Counted from the first letter of the stretch, positions 1-11,523 are shown. The stretch: DNA of 64,000 nt from Neofusicoccum parvum (GCA_020912385.1 CP087206.1:2666001-2730000), one strand, 5' to 3'. Made by a program: numbers and translations. The notes: generated by a model not told the origin, from the sequence alone.

Positions 1-342
1 TGCGATAATCTTGCATGTGCTGAGAAATCAAACGAGACAAGTATCTCCAATAGGCCGTGTCCGCGGCGATCAATCCTTCGATGCTGCGGAAGCCTGGGTA
101 GCAACTATTGAGGCTCATGCTGATTATCGGCGGGAAGCAAGGCTGAAAGCGGAAACCTCCTGCGATTATGCGCACTTCACTATGCAGACTACCACATGTT
201 GCTTCACGCAGATTTGGACAGGGATGGAATACGAGTGGTCGCACAAGGCTCGAACGATATTTTTTTCGGGCTACATAACGCATTAGGAGAAGAAAATAGG
301 AGAAACAAAATGAACACAGAGCGGCCCTATCCCTCAAGCGGT
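1..342. other. Left-edge intergenic DNA
   Basis: Sequence downstream of the minus-strand membrane protein gene. Two overlapping plus-strand frames of about 90 codons are present, but neither resembles a known protein nor shows fungal splice signals. Probably 3' flank and terminator region. Confidence 0.4.
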
Positions 343-1752
343 CTAGACTCGCAGCCTTTGCGAAAGTTCCATGTGCTCGAAGACACGAGGCTCGTGAAGT
401 GGCTGTCCACTGCCGTCGGTGGTTTGAATGAGCGCTGGCCAGATCACGATGCCGCCCGGCTCACGTGAGCGGCCTGCTTTCCAATCAAACACGAAAGTGC
501 TGCTCTGGCAGAAAAGAAGAAAACCAAATGCGGCCGCGCGTTTGAAAATCTCCTCCAAGTTTCGGCGGCGCCTTTCGGTGTCTGAAGTATGCGTTGCAAG
601 AGGCAACAACACAGGCTCTAGCAGATCAACGGCTTTGTAGATACTCTCAAAACGCGGGTCTTCCTCGTCGAGCGGAGAATTTCGGTACGCTTGTTGAAGC
701 ATGGCTGCTGTGGTGACGCGCCATCTGCTCAAAGACACCGTCTGGCCTAGTCGATGACCGTCAGCATCTGTGATGGAAACGGAAAAATGCTTGCACTTAC
801 CTTTCTGACCACTTTGGACTGTTTCTAATGATCGGAGACAGCTCATCAAGTCCGGTGGCAAGAATGTGGTTCCAGGATCACTGTTTAGGCCGATTCGTGA
901 GAAGACCACGCTAGCAATAACATAACGTAGTGCTGATTGCCGCGACCGTGTACCGGCCAGAGATTCTGCCAGCTCAGAAATGGATATCTGAGGTCTCTCG
1001 ATGATGCCGACTAGAGAAGTCTGGCTGACAGTCGTTGCAGGCGCGTTATAGAAGCTTTGGACGTGGTTTTTGATCATGACGCGAAGCTTCGACATCTCGG
1101 CTGCGATCTCACTGTCTGGTGTTGGTTGAGGCAACGCAATATCGTTAGTCCTGCCTACCCCTCCGTCCACTGGAGTCAGTTTCGTCAGCGCAGACGGCTT
1201 TGTACTTGCGTATAAGCCTGGACTCGGAAGCCTTGACGAGGACCGAACCGAAGGAGGACGTCGTCTTCTTGAGCCACGGAAGCAAAAGAAAAAGATAGCT
1301 GAGACAACAAGTGCACCAGCGATGGCACTGCCGACTCCGATGCCCGCAGCAGCTCCTTGTGAGTAAGACTTGTGCGCTTCGCTTGTACACTTGCTAGTCT
1401 GTTTTGGGGCTTTGGTGATCGTGCTTGTGCTTGTGCTTGCGGGGGTCGAGTGAAACTCAGAAGTGGTTGTGCTGAATTTTGAAGTCGTCGTTTGCGTTGC
1501 TTCTTGTGTTGAATTAATGTTCACCGGACTGGTTTGCCATGCCTCGTCGACGTCGTTCCAAGAATTAAACTGAGTAGCTAAAGCGGACCCATTGTTGTCC
1601 CAGACGGTGTAGACCCAGTTGTCTCCAGATTTACTAGCCGAAATCGTTGTCCATTGTGCTTCGCTGTCGAAACCTTGGTATATGACTGCAGTCAGAGGTC
1701 CAGACGCTGTTGCAGACAGGTAGGAAATGGAAACCGTGGCAAGAGTTGTCAT
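343..1752 (-). CDS. Single-pass membrane protein with Ser/Thr-rich ectodomain
   Basis: Two exons, 801-1752 and 343-746, give 451 aa. The intron at 747-800 is 54 nt, has no stop in frame, a GTAAGT donor, a TGCTGAC branch point and a TAG acceptor, so it is easily read through by mistake. From the ATG at 1752, residues 1-80 are a short ectodomain, 80-125 a Ser/Thr-rich stalk suited to O-glycosylation, and 136-158 a Gly/Ala then Phe-rich transmembrane helix followed by the stop-transfer cluster SRRRR. A cytoplasmic domain of about 290 aa follows and I do not recognise it. The layout recalls fungal Mid2/WSC-type surface sensors, but no WSC cysteine pattern is visible. The N-terminus is a weak signal peptide, so an upstream first exon may be missing. 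Gene reality is fairly sure; function is not. Confidence 0.7.
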   Translation of the reverse strand: MTTLATVSISYLSATASGPLTAVIYQGFDSEAQWTTISASKSGDNWVYTVWDNNGSALATQFNSWNDVDEAWQTSPVNINSTQEATQTTTSKFSTTTSEFHSTPASTSTSTITKAPKQTSKCTSEAHKSYSQGAAAGIGVGSAIAGALVVSAIFFFCFRGSRRRRPPSVRSSSRLPSPGLYASTKPSALTKLTPVDGGVGRTNDIALPQPTPDSEIAAEMSKLRVMIKNHVQSFYNAPATTVSQTSLVGIIERPQISISELAESLAGTRSRQSALRYVIASVVFSRIGLNSDPGTTFLPPDLMSCLRSLETVQSGQKGKCKHFSVSITDADGHRLGQTVSLSRWRVTTAAMLQQAYRNSPLDEEDPRFESIYKAVDLLEPVLLPLATHTSDTERRRRNLEEIFKRAAAFGFLLFCQSSTFVFDWKAGRSREPGGIVIWPALIQTTDGSGQPLHEPRVFEHMELSQRLRV

Positions 1753-2446
1753 TTGTCGTCGTAGTATAGCAGCAGATAACAAACTGAGGATAATGGAGAC
1801 TAGAAGAAGCCAGTGTCAAATTAGATATTGTGACAATGGATCGTAAGCACAATACAAGAATGTCAGGCTGAAAGTGGGCGAGCTGGGACCTCTGAAGCTG
1901 AAAGGGCTCCCGATTTTGAGCCTCAATCACAAGAGTCTGCAGCCCCGGCCCACCATCTCACTTTGCGATATCACAGATGGCAGGATTCTACAAGGATCAT
2001 AAATTCCTACCATGCATGTCAGCATGCAGGGGGTGTCGCTAATGAAGGCCGATGTCCGGTGGCTTTTCCCGCATGCGAGCGTCGAACATGTGGCACGACT
2101 TCCGAAAAGCGATCAGATGCCGCTCTTCAGCACCTTGGCCCCCGCGATATCACCTCCGGAAAGGAACCTGGTGGAACATGGCGTTTGACGCACAGGGCAG
2201 CTGAACGAGGGGCTGTGACCTTGAAAAGCCTGCACGCCTGAAAGATGCATAGATTGGCGCTTCCAACCCGTTGCCTTAAGCGAAGTTACAGCCTTGCGAG
2301 ATACAGCGAGTTGCGACCCCACTGCAGTGCTGAATTAAGACTGAGCTTGGGAAGCGCCCAGATAATCGGCCTCTGGGGTACTATTGGGACCACTACTACA
2401 CTTATCTGACTGAAGCAAAAGGTCATTCAATTTTCAGTGAAGCGAA
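1753..2446. other. Divergent intergenic region
   Basis: Lies between the starts of the membrane protein gene (minus) and the Hsp70-like gene (plus), so it holds both promoters. Short frames here have no recognisable homology. No clear TATA box was seen. Confidence 0.4.
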
Positions 2447-4930
2447 ATGGGAAGTACAACAGAGCCACAGAGAGGGTCGGAGAAACCTGATATGCTCATA
2501 TCAGTGGACTTTGGCATGACATGTAAGTCCTTAAGCTTCGACGCCGTGCGGAAATTATTGAGAAGACAAGAATATGCCCGTTGGCGGCACGTACTCACTT
2601 CTACGACAGGCACCGGAGTCGCCTACGTGAACCTGTCCACCCGCACAAGCAACGTTAAAACTATACAGAAATGGCCAGGACGAGGTCAGGCCAACGAAAA
2701 CAAATGCCCAACGATTTTAGTCTATCCAGAAGGCTCAGACAAACCGTCGTCGTGGGGATTCAAGTCCGAAGAAAAGTCTGAACAACGTGCAGAGGGTCGA
2801 GACTATAAGGAGTGGTTCAAGACTTGCCTTGATGCGGAGAGGTTGGAAAAAGAGAAGTCGAAAGGGCCAAATGCGCTGTTCGCCTCCATGGAGGAGGTGG
2901 AGAAGCTGTACAGGGACTATCTTCGTGAGCTTTATCAGCACATCGAACGTCAGTTGGGCAGATCTATTGCAGAGAAAGGCTGGTCAGACGCATCTGTGGA
3001 GTTTCTCTTCAGTGTCCCAACCACTTGGGACCACCGCACCTGCAAGAGATTTGAGGCTATCACTCGAGCGGCCGGCTTCGGGAAACACGCGAACCATCGG
3101 GTGGTGACTAGCCTGACGGAGGCGGAAGCCGCTGCTGTTTTTACCTCAACAGAAGAACCTGGTCTCTTCAACGTTAGTCACTCCTCCTATATTACATCAG
3201 TAACTGACTCGATGCAGACACATGATATCCTTCTCGTTTGTGACGCTGGTGGTGGTACCACGGTAGGCCATCCCAGAAAAACAATCTCGTCAATCAAAGA
3301 CTTACCGCTACCAGGACCTCTCCGTTCTCCGAGTCGTCAACGTCAAAGATGAAACAATCAACCTGGAAGAGATTGATGTGGTGTTTGGTATGCTGCTGGC
3401 TCGTTTTCATCGATTTTCGAGGTAGCTGACTATTGCAGGCGACACAATCGGGTCAGCCGCTATCGACCAAGATTTCGAGAGCCTCGCCTATGAGAGGCTG
3501 TCCACACTTCCTCACTCTACGCTCAGGTCTTCCGTGGCCGCCTGGGAAATGATGAAGAGCAAAGAGTTCCAGAATGTCAAATGCGAGTTTGGAGCACCCA
3601 CCGACACTCCGTTGTTCAGTGTCCCTGTTCCCACTCACGATAAGGCTTATACGAATGAGGACGCCCGCGTCTTCAATGGAGAGATGCAATTTGCGCAGTA
3701 AGTCGCCGTGAGAAGACGCTCCAGCATGACTGACATCTGCACAGGGAGGATCTGCAGTATATGTTTGACAAGCAAATCAGAAAGATGGATAAGCTGATCG
3801 AGAAGCAACTCAAAAACCTTGAACAAAAGTTCCCCAATGACCAAGTTGTGAGTTATATTCCTAAAGAGCCTTTCCTGATTCAGACTGATATTAACAAATC
3901 TCGAGGCATACATCGTGTTGTCTGGTGGACTAGGCAACTCACCGTACGTTCAGTCAGAGTTAGAGAGAAAGTACTCCAGTTCCAATAGGTCATTCTCCAA
4001 CACGAGGAACCTACGGTTCCGAATTGCTCCAGATCCACAACTTGCTGTCTGCAAAGGACTTGTCATCGACCGACTCAGGAGGCTGCAGAGTGGACAGGGA
4101 GTCCTGAACATGCTATGCTGCCGAGCATCGTATGGGACAATGTGTCGGATCGAATACGATAAGAAGAACGAAGGTATAGTAACAACCTATCGCCTCATTA
4201 CCATTTTCCTAGCCTGATAGTTTGCAGAGCATTTCAATAAGGCAACGTTCAAGGACGAACGAGACGGGAAGGCCTACCTGTCAGATGCCATAGCATGGTT
4301 CATTAAAAAGGTGAGAGATAGCCTCCGAATAGCTTGGCTGCAAGCAAATCTGTGTCTGACTTCTCAAAGGGTGAACCGATCAACATAGACCGTCCTATCA
4401 AGCACAGTTTCAGCCGCAAGGTTGACCCTGCAAATCCTTATCGACCTTTCCTCACCAGCATCGTAAAGAGCGACCTTGATCGACAAGACCTTCCTATCCA
4501 GATGGGTCAAGGCACAGCGGATATTCTCTGCTCACTGGAAGCCAACCTAACCGGTGTCGATCAAAGCCAGTTCAAAGAGAAGAACAAAACTGTTTGGTCG
4601 ACGCGAAAGCCCTATTTGAGGGTGGACTATGAAATCCAAGTCATCATCGAAGCGTCCGACATTCGGTTTGAACTGAGTAAGTGTAATCGAACACATGTCA
4701 TCAATTCATTTCATTCGCTGACATTACATACCTTCAATTGAACAGTGTTCGATGGAAAGAAGCTCAGCAAGGACGAAACTCTCAATGTGGACTGGTATCC
4801 AGTAAGGCCAGAGCCAGTGGCCCAAGGGACGGTCGAGAATCATCCGCTATCTGACGATGGGATTTTGCAGAAGAAGACAAAGAGGGGACTGTCTTGGCTC
4901 AGCAGGACGTCTTCAGAAAGAAGTTCTTAG
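2447..4930 (+). CDS. Divergent Hsp70-like ATPase (actin-like ATPase fold)
   Basis: Nine exons: 2447-2522, 2610-3262, 3315-3387, 3439-3697, 3745-3847, 3906-4173, 4228-4310, 4370-4676 and 4746-4930, giving 668 aa. The first intron (2523-2609, 87 nt) is a multiple of three without stops; removing it restores the nucleotide-binding loop VDFGMTCTGVAYVN. The phosphate-2 motif DAGGGTTDLSVL spans the exon 2/3 junction and the adenosine motif VLSGGLGNSPYV lies in exon 6. These three motifs place it in the sugar kinase/Hsp70/actin superfamily. It matches the many fungal Hsp70-like proteins that lack a canonical substrate-binding domain and EEVD tail; here the region after the ATPase is about 200 aa ending in a basic Ser-rich tail. 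Client and role are unknown. Family call secure; chaperone activity not shown. Confidence 0.88.
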
Positions 4931-5159
4931 AAGCCATTCAGTGGGCGGTCTCACAACATGCCAACCGTGGCCTGTCCCATCATTGAAGGCGGCGTTGTGT
5001 GCTGGAATACCCATACTTAAGCTCTTTTGTTGACTTTTTATCGCCTACCTACCACCGCAGATAACTTACTGAATTAAGGGATTGCCTATAGGGTATTTCA
5101 GATCCTGTGGGAGCCTTTTAATCAACCTCTTCATTATTATTCCATGGTGCTTTCTCCAT

Positions 5160-6514
5160 TCACTGCCCCTTCCGACGTTTCCTCCCCGCCGCCACACAAT
5201 CTGGGCTCAAACTCATGCCCCAAACTTCCTGGCCCTGGTAACCCAGCCCCTGTGCACCAGACATCGAAACCTCAAACCCAAAGTCAGACCCCCCGATTGC
5301 ATTGCCATACTGCTCCGGATGCGTCCCAAAAAGCGGCTTCTGCTCCAGCAGCTCCGCGTAATGGTTCTCCTGAAATCGCTGCCACTCCGAAGCCCCCGGC
5401 TGAGCGCTCCCAAACTGCCCTGCAAAAGACTCCTGCTGCACGAACCCTCTTCCCGCGTCCTGCGCAAGCCAATTCTCGCCGCTCAAGTCCCCGCTGGCGC
5501 CGAACGACGGCTCGGCCTCCACCTCCTCCCGCTTGATCGCCGGCGGCCCGTACAGCGGCTGCCCTCCGAACGCATCTTCCGCCCAGCCGGGGTCCCAGGC
5601 GACGACGTCTGCGTAGCTGTCCTGGTGGGCTGCCGGCTGGTAGCCGGGGACATGCGTCGCGCTTTCAAACGAGGGAGGATTCGAGTACGCGGCCGCCAAG
5701 GAGACGTGCCGGGAGTGCGCCGCGGGTACCGACGGCTCAGGCCTGGTCAGTGGAGGCACGTTGACTGACCCTCTCGGGCCGTTTCGGATCCCGTAGCCAG
5801 AAGCGGCGTGGAAACCGGAAGGATCGTGGGCGCGGTGCGGGGGAGCGGCGGAGGCGTAGGCGCGCTGGTGGCGGTGGTCCGGGACTTGGACGAAGCTGTG
5901 GACGTCTAGTCTGCTTTCGGGAACTGCGGAGAAGGTGGTCTGGCTGTTCTGTCGGCGCGGTTGGGCGATTTTGCGGGGTTGGCTGACTCGTGGGTGGGCG
6001 GTGGTGGTGGGCGGTCCTGGAGGTGGTAATGGAGTCCGCGCGCTCGGGTTGCTGGTGTCGTCTGCTCGTTTCTGAGGCCGACTGGAACCATACATATCAA
6101 CCTTGACCCGCAAGCGATGCAGTTGTGTGTGAGAAGGGCGACTCACGTGGGGTTCTGCAATTGCGCCTTGCGTAGGTTGATGGACATCATGCGCCACGTC
6201 ATATTCTCCATGCGCTCGGCATCTGGCACCCGCGACTGTTTCTGTTTCTTGAAGAATTTCCACATATCCACTCCCAGAGGATCCTCTTTCTGAAGCTCTT
6301 CTACGTCCTCCATCTTGTCGTTCTTCAGCCCCGGAAACAAGGAATACTCGAGTACGTCATCGCCCGCAGTGTTCTGGGTGGGGGACGCGTCGACACTGCT
6401 GCCGAGCGTGCTTGCCGGCGTTAGAGACGGGATGTTTGACGGCGAGTGTGATGAAGAGAATACTTCCTCGCGGCAGGAGGATGGCGGTGGGCCGAAGTGG
6501 AAGTAGGTCGACAT
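5160..6514 (-). CDS. AreA GATA-like domain protein lacking a GATA zinc finger
   Basis: Two exons, 6147-6514 and 5160-6081, with a 65-nt intron (GTGAGT/CAG), giving 429 aa. Residues about 78-116 carry the fungal nitrogen-regulator AreA GATA-like domain (Pfam DUF1752/GATA_AreA): DPLGVDMWKFF, then RMENMTWRMM. In AreA this segment lies N-terminal to the GATA finger. Here the rest is Pro/Ser/Gln-rich low complexity, has no Cys-X2-Cys pairs, and ends in the basic RKRRKG, which could be a nuclear signal. A regulatory role is inferred from the domain only. The ATG at 6514 (MSTYFHFG) is the only ATG in a suitable place; the open frame upstream has no ATG. It converges with the Hsp70-like gene, 229 bp away. 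Confidence 0.8.
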
Positions 6515-7178
6515 AACGACGGTTGGTAATTTTGGGACCGATGTTGACCTTGCTGCACCTCCGCTCGCCTGAGGCAGATGACCTGAATTTGTGGCGTGTG
6601 GACGAGAGACCCCAGCAAGGGACGATCTGAGCGCAATTCCAATCGCCGATTGCCGGATATCCTTTGGAAGCTGTAGAAGAGAGTGCTGAAGACCCCGAAC
6701 ACGAGTCCTTCGCGGATTTCTGGAATTAAATGCCAACGCGACAGGTAAATGGAGATGGCGGTAGGACGCAACATGTGGGGTAGAGCCTAAATAAGGCGTG
6801 ATGTTCGGTATGACTTGGCTTGAGTAACGCTAGCCGCCCGTGCAATTGCGTAAAGGGTTTTCATCTCGTAATTCTTTGGCGCCATACAGCCACCCACGTG
6901 CGTGACGGCACGCTCAGGATTGCTCTCTGGGTCGAGCAAGTCAACACCTTTCAGAGCCAGCATAAAGCCCGTGGTTCTGGATGCAAGTGGGAAGATTGTT
7001 GCACCACGGTGGTGCTGTGGAGCTTTCTGGAGACCTCAGGGTGTGCATCACAATCCTTGTCTGCTTCGTCACCAGCGCACATCCTTGCAGGTCCCATGAA
7101 TCGATTCCAAACACCCCCAAAAATACTCCATGAACGCCGCACGCTATGCCAGAGATTCAATGTACACACTTTGATGCT
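6515..7178. other. Intergenic DNA upstream of the AreA-like gene
   Basis: Holds the promoter of the AreA-like gene and the 3' end of the MFS gene, both on the minus strand. A CACGTG palindrome lies near 6895. No supported gene was found on either strand. Confidence 0.4.
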
Positions 7179-9053
7179 TCATCCTTCGAATTTGCTCCAA
7201 GCCCGGATCGCAGCCCCATACCTCCAAAACACGAGCGGAGCTGGAACCCCCAGGACAACTGCCACCAAAGCCAAGATGCTTCCACCACGGCCATATCCCA
7301 AGCTCTCGAAGAGGTACGGAACAAACATCGGGAAGGAGAAGGCGGCCAGAGAACGCAGGAATCCAGAGGCTGCCGAGGCCGAGGCAGAGTACTTGGTGTA
7401 GCAATCGACAATGTAGGTCGAAATGCATTGGTATGATATCATGGTACCGCCAGCAAACATCGCGGCTCCAATCTGGTTTAAGATATCGTCAGCCACGGAC
7501 TTCGAGAGAACTTCAGTGCCATAAGAATCTGCCGTCACTCACATTTGGAACAATCCAATGAAGCCTCGCCTCCGCAGCCCATGCATACAAGAAGATTCCG
7601 CAAGGACTGATTATCGCGGCCGGAATCATCATCGGTATGCGGAACTCTGGCGATCCGGGTTCATCATCCGCGCAGTTGTGCTTCTTCTTGAGCCGTCTGT
7701 GAATGGCATCCATACAAGGGCCGCAGATCTGGGATCCGATGAGCGACCCGACGGCCAAGGAAATATAGTTCAAACTAGCGACACCCTTCGCCATGCCATA
7801 TCGTCCTTCCCAGAGGGTTGGGAAGCTGGAGATCAGAAGGTATAGCATGCCGTAATTGTAGGCCTGGTACAAAGCCAAGAGCTGGACGATTGGTTGAGTG
7901 CCGAGTAGTCGCCAGGGACGGGTCAGAGAGGTTTGGAGCAGGACGGGGAGAGTGCGCCCATCTCGCTCCCATTGCGTGCGCAGCGCAGAGTTCCCAGTCT
8001 TTTCTCTAAGCTTACGGGCTTTGAGGAGGAGAATGCGGGGGGCGTAGGTTTCGCGGAGAAAGAAGAAGCCGAGGATCTGGATGAAGACGTTGAAGATTGT
8101 TGTACACCAGAACGTCCACCTCCAGGTAGTGTTCTGAGAGATGAATCCGCCAACTACGCCATGTTAGCATGTGCAGTACACTTGAAACTTGAGTAACATA
8201 CTAATGGGGCCTAGAGCCGGTCCAAGTATAGGGGCGAGCTGGTAGATGCTAAACCCTTTACCTCGTTCTGAAGGAAGCCAACAATCAGAGAGTACTCCGG
8301 CTCCCATCTGTCTAAGGTCAGCCAAGTGAGTACAAAGACAGGCCGCCAGGTCAAACTTACCCCAAGCATCGCACTTCCGCCAAATCCAGAGATAAATCGG
8401 AAAGCCGTGATTTGAGCTTGTGACTGAGCGAAGCCACAAGCAGTGTTGAACACAACGAAGAGTAAATTCCCGGTGCGAATAATCCGAGAACGACCCCAGA
8501 TCTCCGAGCAAGGAGACAACACGAAGGGGCCGAATGAGTAGGCCAGAAGAAATATGGAGAGAACCATCTGAAGCGCATAGCCTTGAGGTATATGTAGACT
8601 CCTCCCAATGTCGTCAAGTGCCGGTGCAGCCATGGAAGAGGAAAGCGGCGAAACGAAAGCGAACGAGGAGACGATAATGGTTGCCTGTCGATGGTGAGCT
8701 CAGCTTCAGTGGGTTGAGAAGATGTGACATACGGCCCATTTTTGTGGCTGACTCCAATTCTTCGGATTTGACGGATCATTGGGCCCGTCCCAAGTAACCT
8801 TGAATTTGGTAAGTATCCCATGCTTCGGTACAGCGACAAGCTGTAGGAGGAAAGTCGGGTGTGAACATACCAGATTCACATCATCTTTCTCCTCCGTGTC
8901 GGAGTCCGATCCAACGCTTTGGCACCCGACAGACACCTCGTCCTTGGATGCCTCTTTGAAACAGGCCGCGTCCGAGATAGAGGAAGCTTCTGAAGAAGCC
9001 CCTGATTTCAGGAACAGTCCAGGCACTGGAAGAGTGTTTGCGGCCGACATCAT
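7179..9053 (-). CDS. MFS multidrug/H+ antiporter, 12-helix DHA1-like
   Basis: Six exons: 8871-9053, 8733-8798, 8361-8684, 8202-8307, 7543-8153 and 7179-7472, giving 527 aa. The cytosolic N-terminus is acidic and Ser-rich, followed by the fungal drug-transporter signature DGPNDPSNPKNW. Hydrophobic helices then alternate with short loops; SEIWGRSRIIRTG is motif A of the major facilitator superfamily, and LAPILGPALGPIIGG is the antiporter motif C. Expected role is proton-driven export of small toxic molecules at the plasma membrane. Intron 1 (8799-8870, 72 nt) is stop-free and 3n long; splicing it joins NL to VTWDGP as in relatives. The start is the tandem ATG at 9053; the longer frame begins with TTG. 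Substrate unknown. Confidence 0.9.
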
Positions 9054-10714
9054 GAAACGCAAAAACCCAGAACAGTGAAGATCAAGCGGAGTGAATTCAA
9101 ACCAGAGAAGAGTCGGCTTCTTCAGTCCATGATCAAAGGCAGTGGAGAAAGAGGCTGGCTTTATGTATGCTTTGGTTCTGGCTGTGTTGGCGCAAGAATT
9201 GCCTGAACAGCGGCCACTTCCGCAACTACCTCAAACGGTGGCTTCGGCGTCTCCCACACGGCATAAGGCGGTGGCCTCTCCAGATCCTCCGCCTCTGGGG
9301 CTGAAGAGGAAGTCAAAGCGTTTGAAAGCTTGGTTGGTATAAGACATTCGGCTGTCGCCGTGAGGGGAAATTTGTGGCTGTGCGCAAAGATAATACGTAG
9401 AAATTTCTACTTGAAATTACTTCGGGCTTGGATACAATACATGTTTGACTGGCTTTAGCGGTGCATAGGGAAGGAGCCTCACCTATCAGAGTCTCAGAAC
9501 TGTGCTGAGTAACCTAGCTGGCGGTGGTCTCGGCAGGGTCCACGGGCCAAAACGCTCTCGACATGTCGGAGAACCGTACAGACAGGGTGAGGCGGTGTGT
9601 GTGCTGGCTAGCCACATGCGGGTCAACTCTCAGCCTCACGGAGCTGAGCGCGTTGGCGGCGGGGGTGGTCTAATGTATTCCTTTGCTTGAGGAGTCTGGG
9701 CCAGCACAGCAGCTGGCGCCAATACTCTGTCTCGATCCCGCGATGCTTGTGATGAAACCAAAACTCTTTCCGAGTTTCTGGAGTCGCCAGGAGCACACGG
9801 CAGAGTGGCAGGCATGCATGGGGCCTCCCCCACCGGCAGCATCCCATCTTCAGGCTTCTCCTGGTTACCAGGGAGTTCTTGCCACGCCCGGCGAAGGCTC
9901 CAAAGAGTCTGTACAAGACGACCTGGCCCGAAGGGTGAGTGAGGGATGCTCGAAGCTGCAGGGCTAGCGCGGCGCTAAGCGTGCTTGCCATAGCAATTCT
10001 CTCGTCTAGCAGCAAGCGCTTCTAGAGCACCGTCGTCGGCCTCCACGCGGCCTGGCCCTGGCCGCTCGAGCAACTGGGCACGCGACAGGATCCCCGCAGG
10101 GAAGAAAGGCAGTCGGTTTTGGGCGTCGATTTCAGCCGCATTTACCAAACAGAATCGAAAAGCAGTTAGGCAGGCTGAGCGGCGCCGGCGGTGGCGTGCC
10201 CCTGACCGGTAAGACAGCCGTTCCGACGAGCTGAAGTGGTCCGTTTGTCGCAGGCGCATGGGGGTGGGCTGAGACACGGCGCTACAAGTCGGCCACGCCG
10301 TCGGGTGTTCCCGCAGGAAGGACGGTAGATCGGATTGAGAGGGGTTGCCGGGCCAGAATCTGCACGAACGGTGCGTGAGAGAAGAGAGGCCCCGCTTGCG
10401 AGGGCGCGTTGCCGCATTCGGTCGCTAGTCTAGACGAGGACAATCTCCGAGAGGCTTGTTTTTCCCTACGATTCTCCCCTCCTTCGCCAAGGCATCTACC
10501 GAGGTCATCACCACCTCCTTCACTGTGTTCCAGAGATTCTTGCCCCACGGCCCATCCCCAACACTGCTCGCCACCGATCCACCCGAGCCTCCCGTTGCTC
10601 GCAAACATCTAGCGCATGGACTTTGGTAAGCTCTTCAAGACACTTCCGACGGCGCGCGATAGCTCCATCTGGCTGGCTTCCTCTGTAGACCCCAATAGTT
10701 GCAGTCCTGTCGCA
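9054..10714. other. Gene-poor intergenic region
   Basis: About 1.7 kb containing only short overlapping frames on both strands, several of them GC-rich mirror frames. I see no domain, splice pattern, repeat or transposon end. It includes the promoter of the MFS gene at its left end. Confidence 0.4.
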
Positions 10715-11140
10715 CTACTTCTCTACTATTACGTGTGCTAGAGAACCATGGGACGAAGACCGAATTCGCGGTTCCAAGCGTTCCCTTCGACAAGCTTGAG
10801 GCAAATCATCGATGCGCGCCCAAGACTGCATGGCCGTCCCGGAGTTGAGACAAAAGGCTACACCCTGCTTGTTGATACTCTCGATCAAGACAGGGAGCGG
10901 ATCACGACCCCTTCCGTGGAGATCCGGCGGGCGAGCCACCGCGTCCTTTATCCTATCTCAGTGCTCCTCGGAGCAGTGTTGGATCATGAGCTCCGTGTTC
11001 CGGTGCATCGCATCTTCAGGCATGGGCCAAAAGGCGTAGATGCAGTCAATATCGGACCAGACTCTGTAGTTCAGCCCCCCAGCTAGACCATATTCTAGTC
11101 GGCGACGATCATCGTTCTGCTGGGGTGAATGTAGAATGAA
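10715..11140 (-). pseudogene. Decayed coding-like segment with one in-frame TGA
   Basis: On the minus strand a protein-like frame (for example GLNYRVWSDIDCIYAF) runs to a TGA at 10958-10960 and then continues in the same frame for about 80 more codons (DRIKDAVARPPDLHG onward) to a stop at 10715. There is no ATG at a sensible place. The TGA could have come from CGA by one C-to-T change. Upstream near 11170-11220 another frame reads LTHIIVYHGDSN, but I could not join it with a legal intron. I do not recognise the family. It could be a relic of a once-intact gene or chance. Confidence 0.3.
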
Positions 11141-11507
11141 GAAGCGGAGAGCTGACGCACCATTCGTGATTGGAGTCACCGTGGTAGACGATGATGTGGG
11201 TCAAGCAAGCGGCTGCAGAGAGTATCTCGGAGTCGTCATGATTCCCTTGACAATCCTGGCGCTTCGATGGCTATTTTGAAGCTTGGCTGTGGGGTTCTGA
11301 AGCAGAGCGATGATCTCATATGCGGGATGTTTGGTTGTTGGGTGTGAAGGACAGACCCGCCGATGTATCCCGTGGCCCCGGTTCTCCTTTGCCCAACGGT
11401 GACCAAGCTCGAATACTACATGGAATCGTTGACATGTGCACAGGGAAATACAATTACGCTCACAGTTGTTTGATGTATCAATTATTGACGCAAAAGCAAA
11501 GTAAAGT

Positions 11508-11521
11508 AAAAAAAAAAAAAA
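11508..11521. repeat. A14 homopolymer tract
   Basis: Run of 14 adenines on the plus strand, 3' to the end of the minus-strand coding-like segment at 11524. Possibly nucleosome-excluding; no retrotransposon-like flanks seen. Confidence 0.6.
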
Positions 11522-11523
11522 GG

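Noticed and set aside
9054..9062. Three-residue longer start of the MFS protein
   Set aside because: The first codon is TTG, not ATG; the tandem ATG at 9053 is the credible start.
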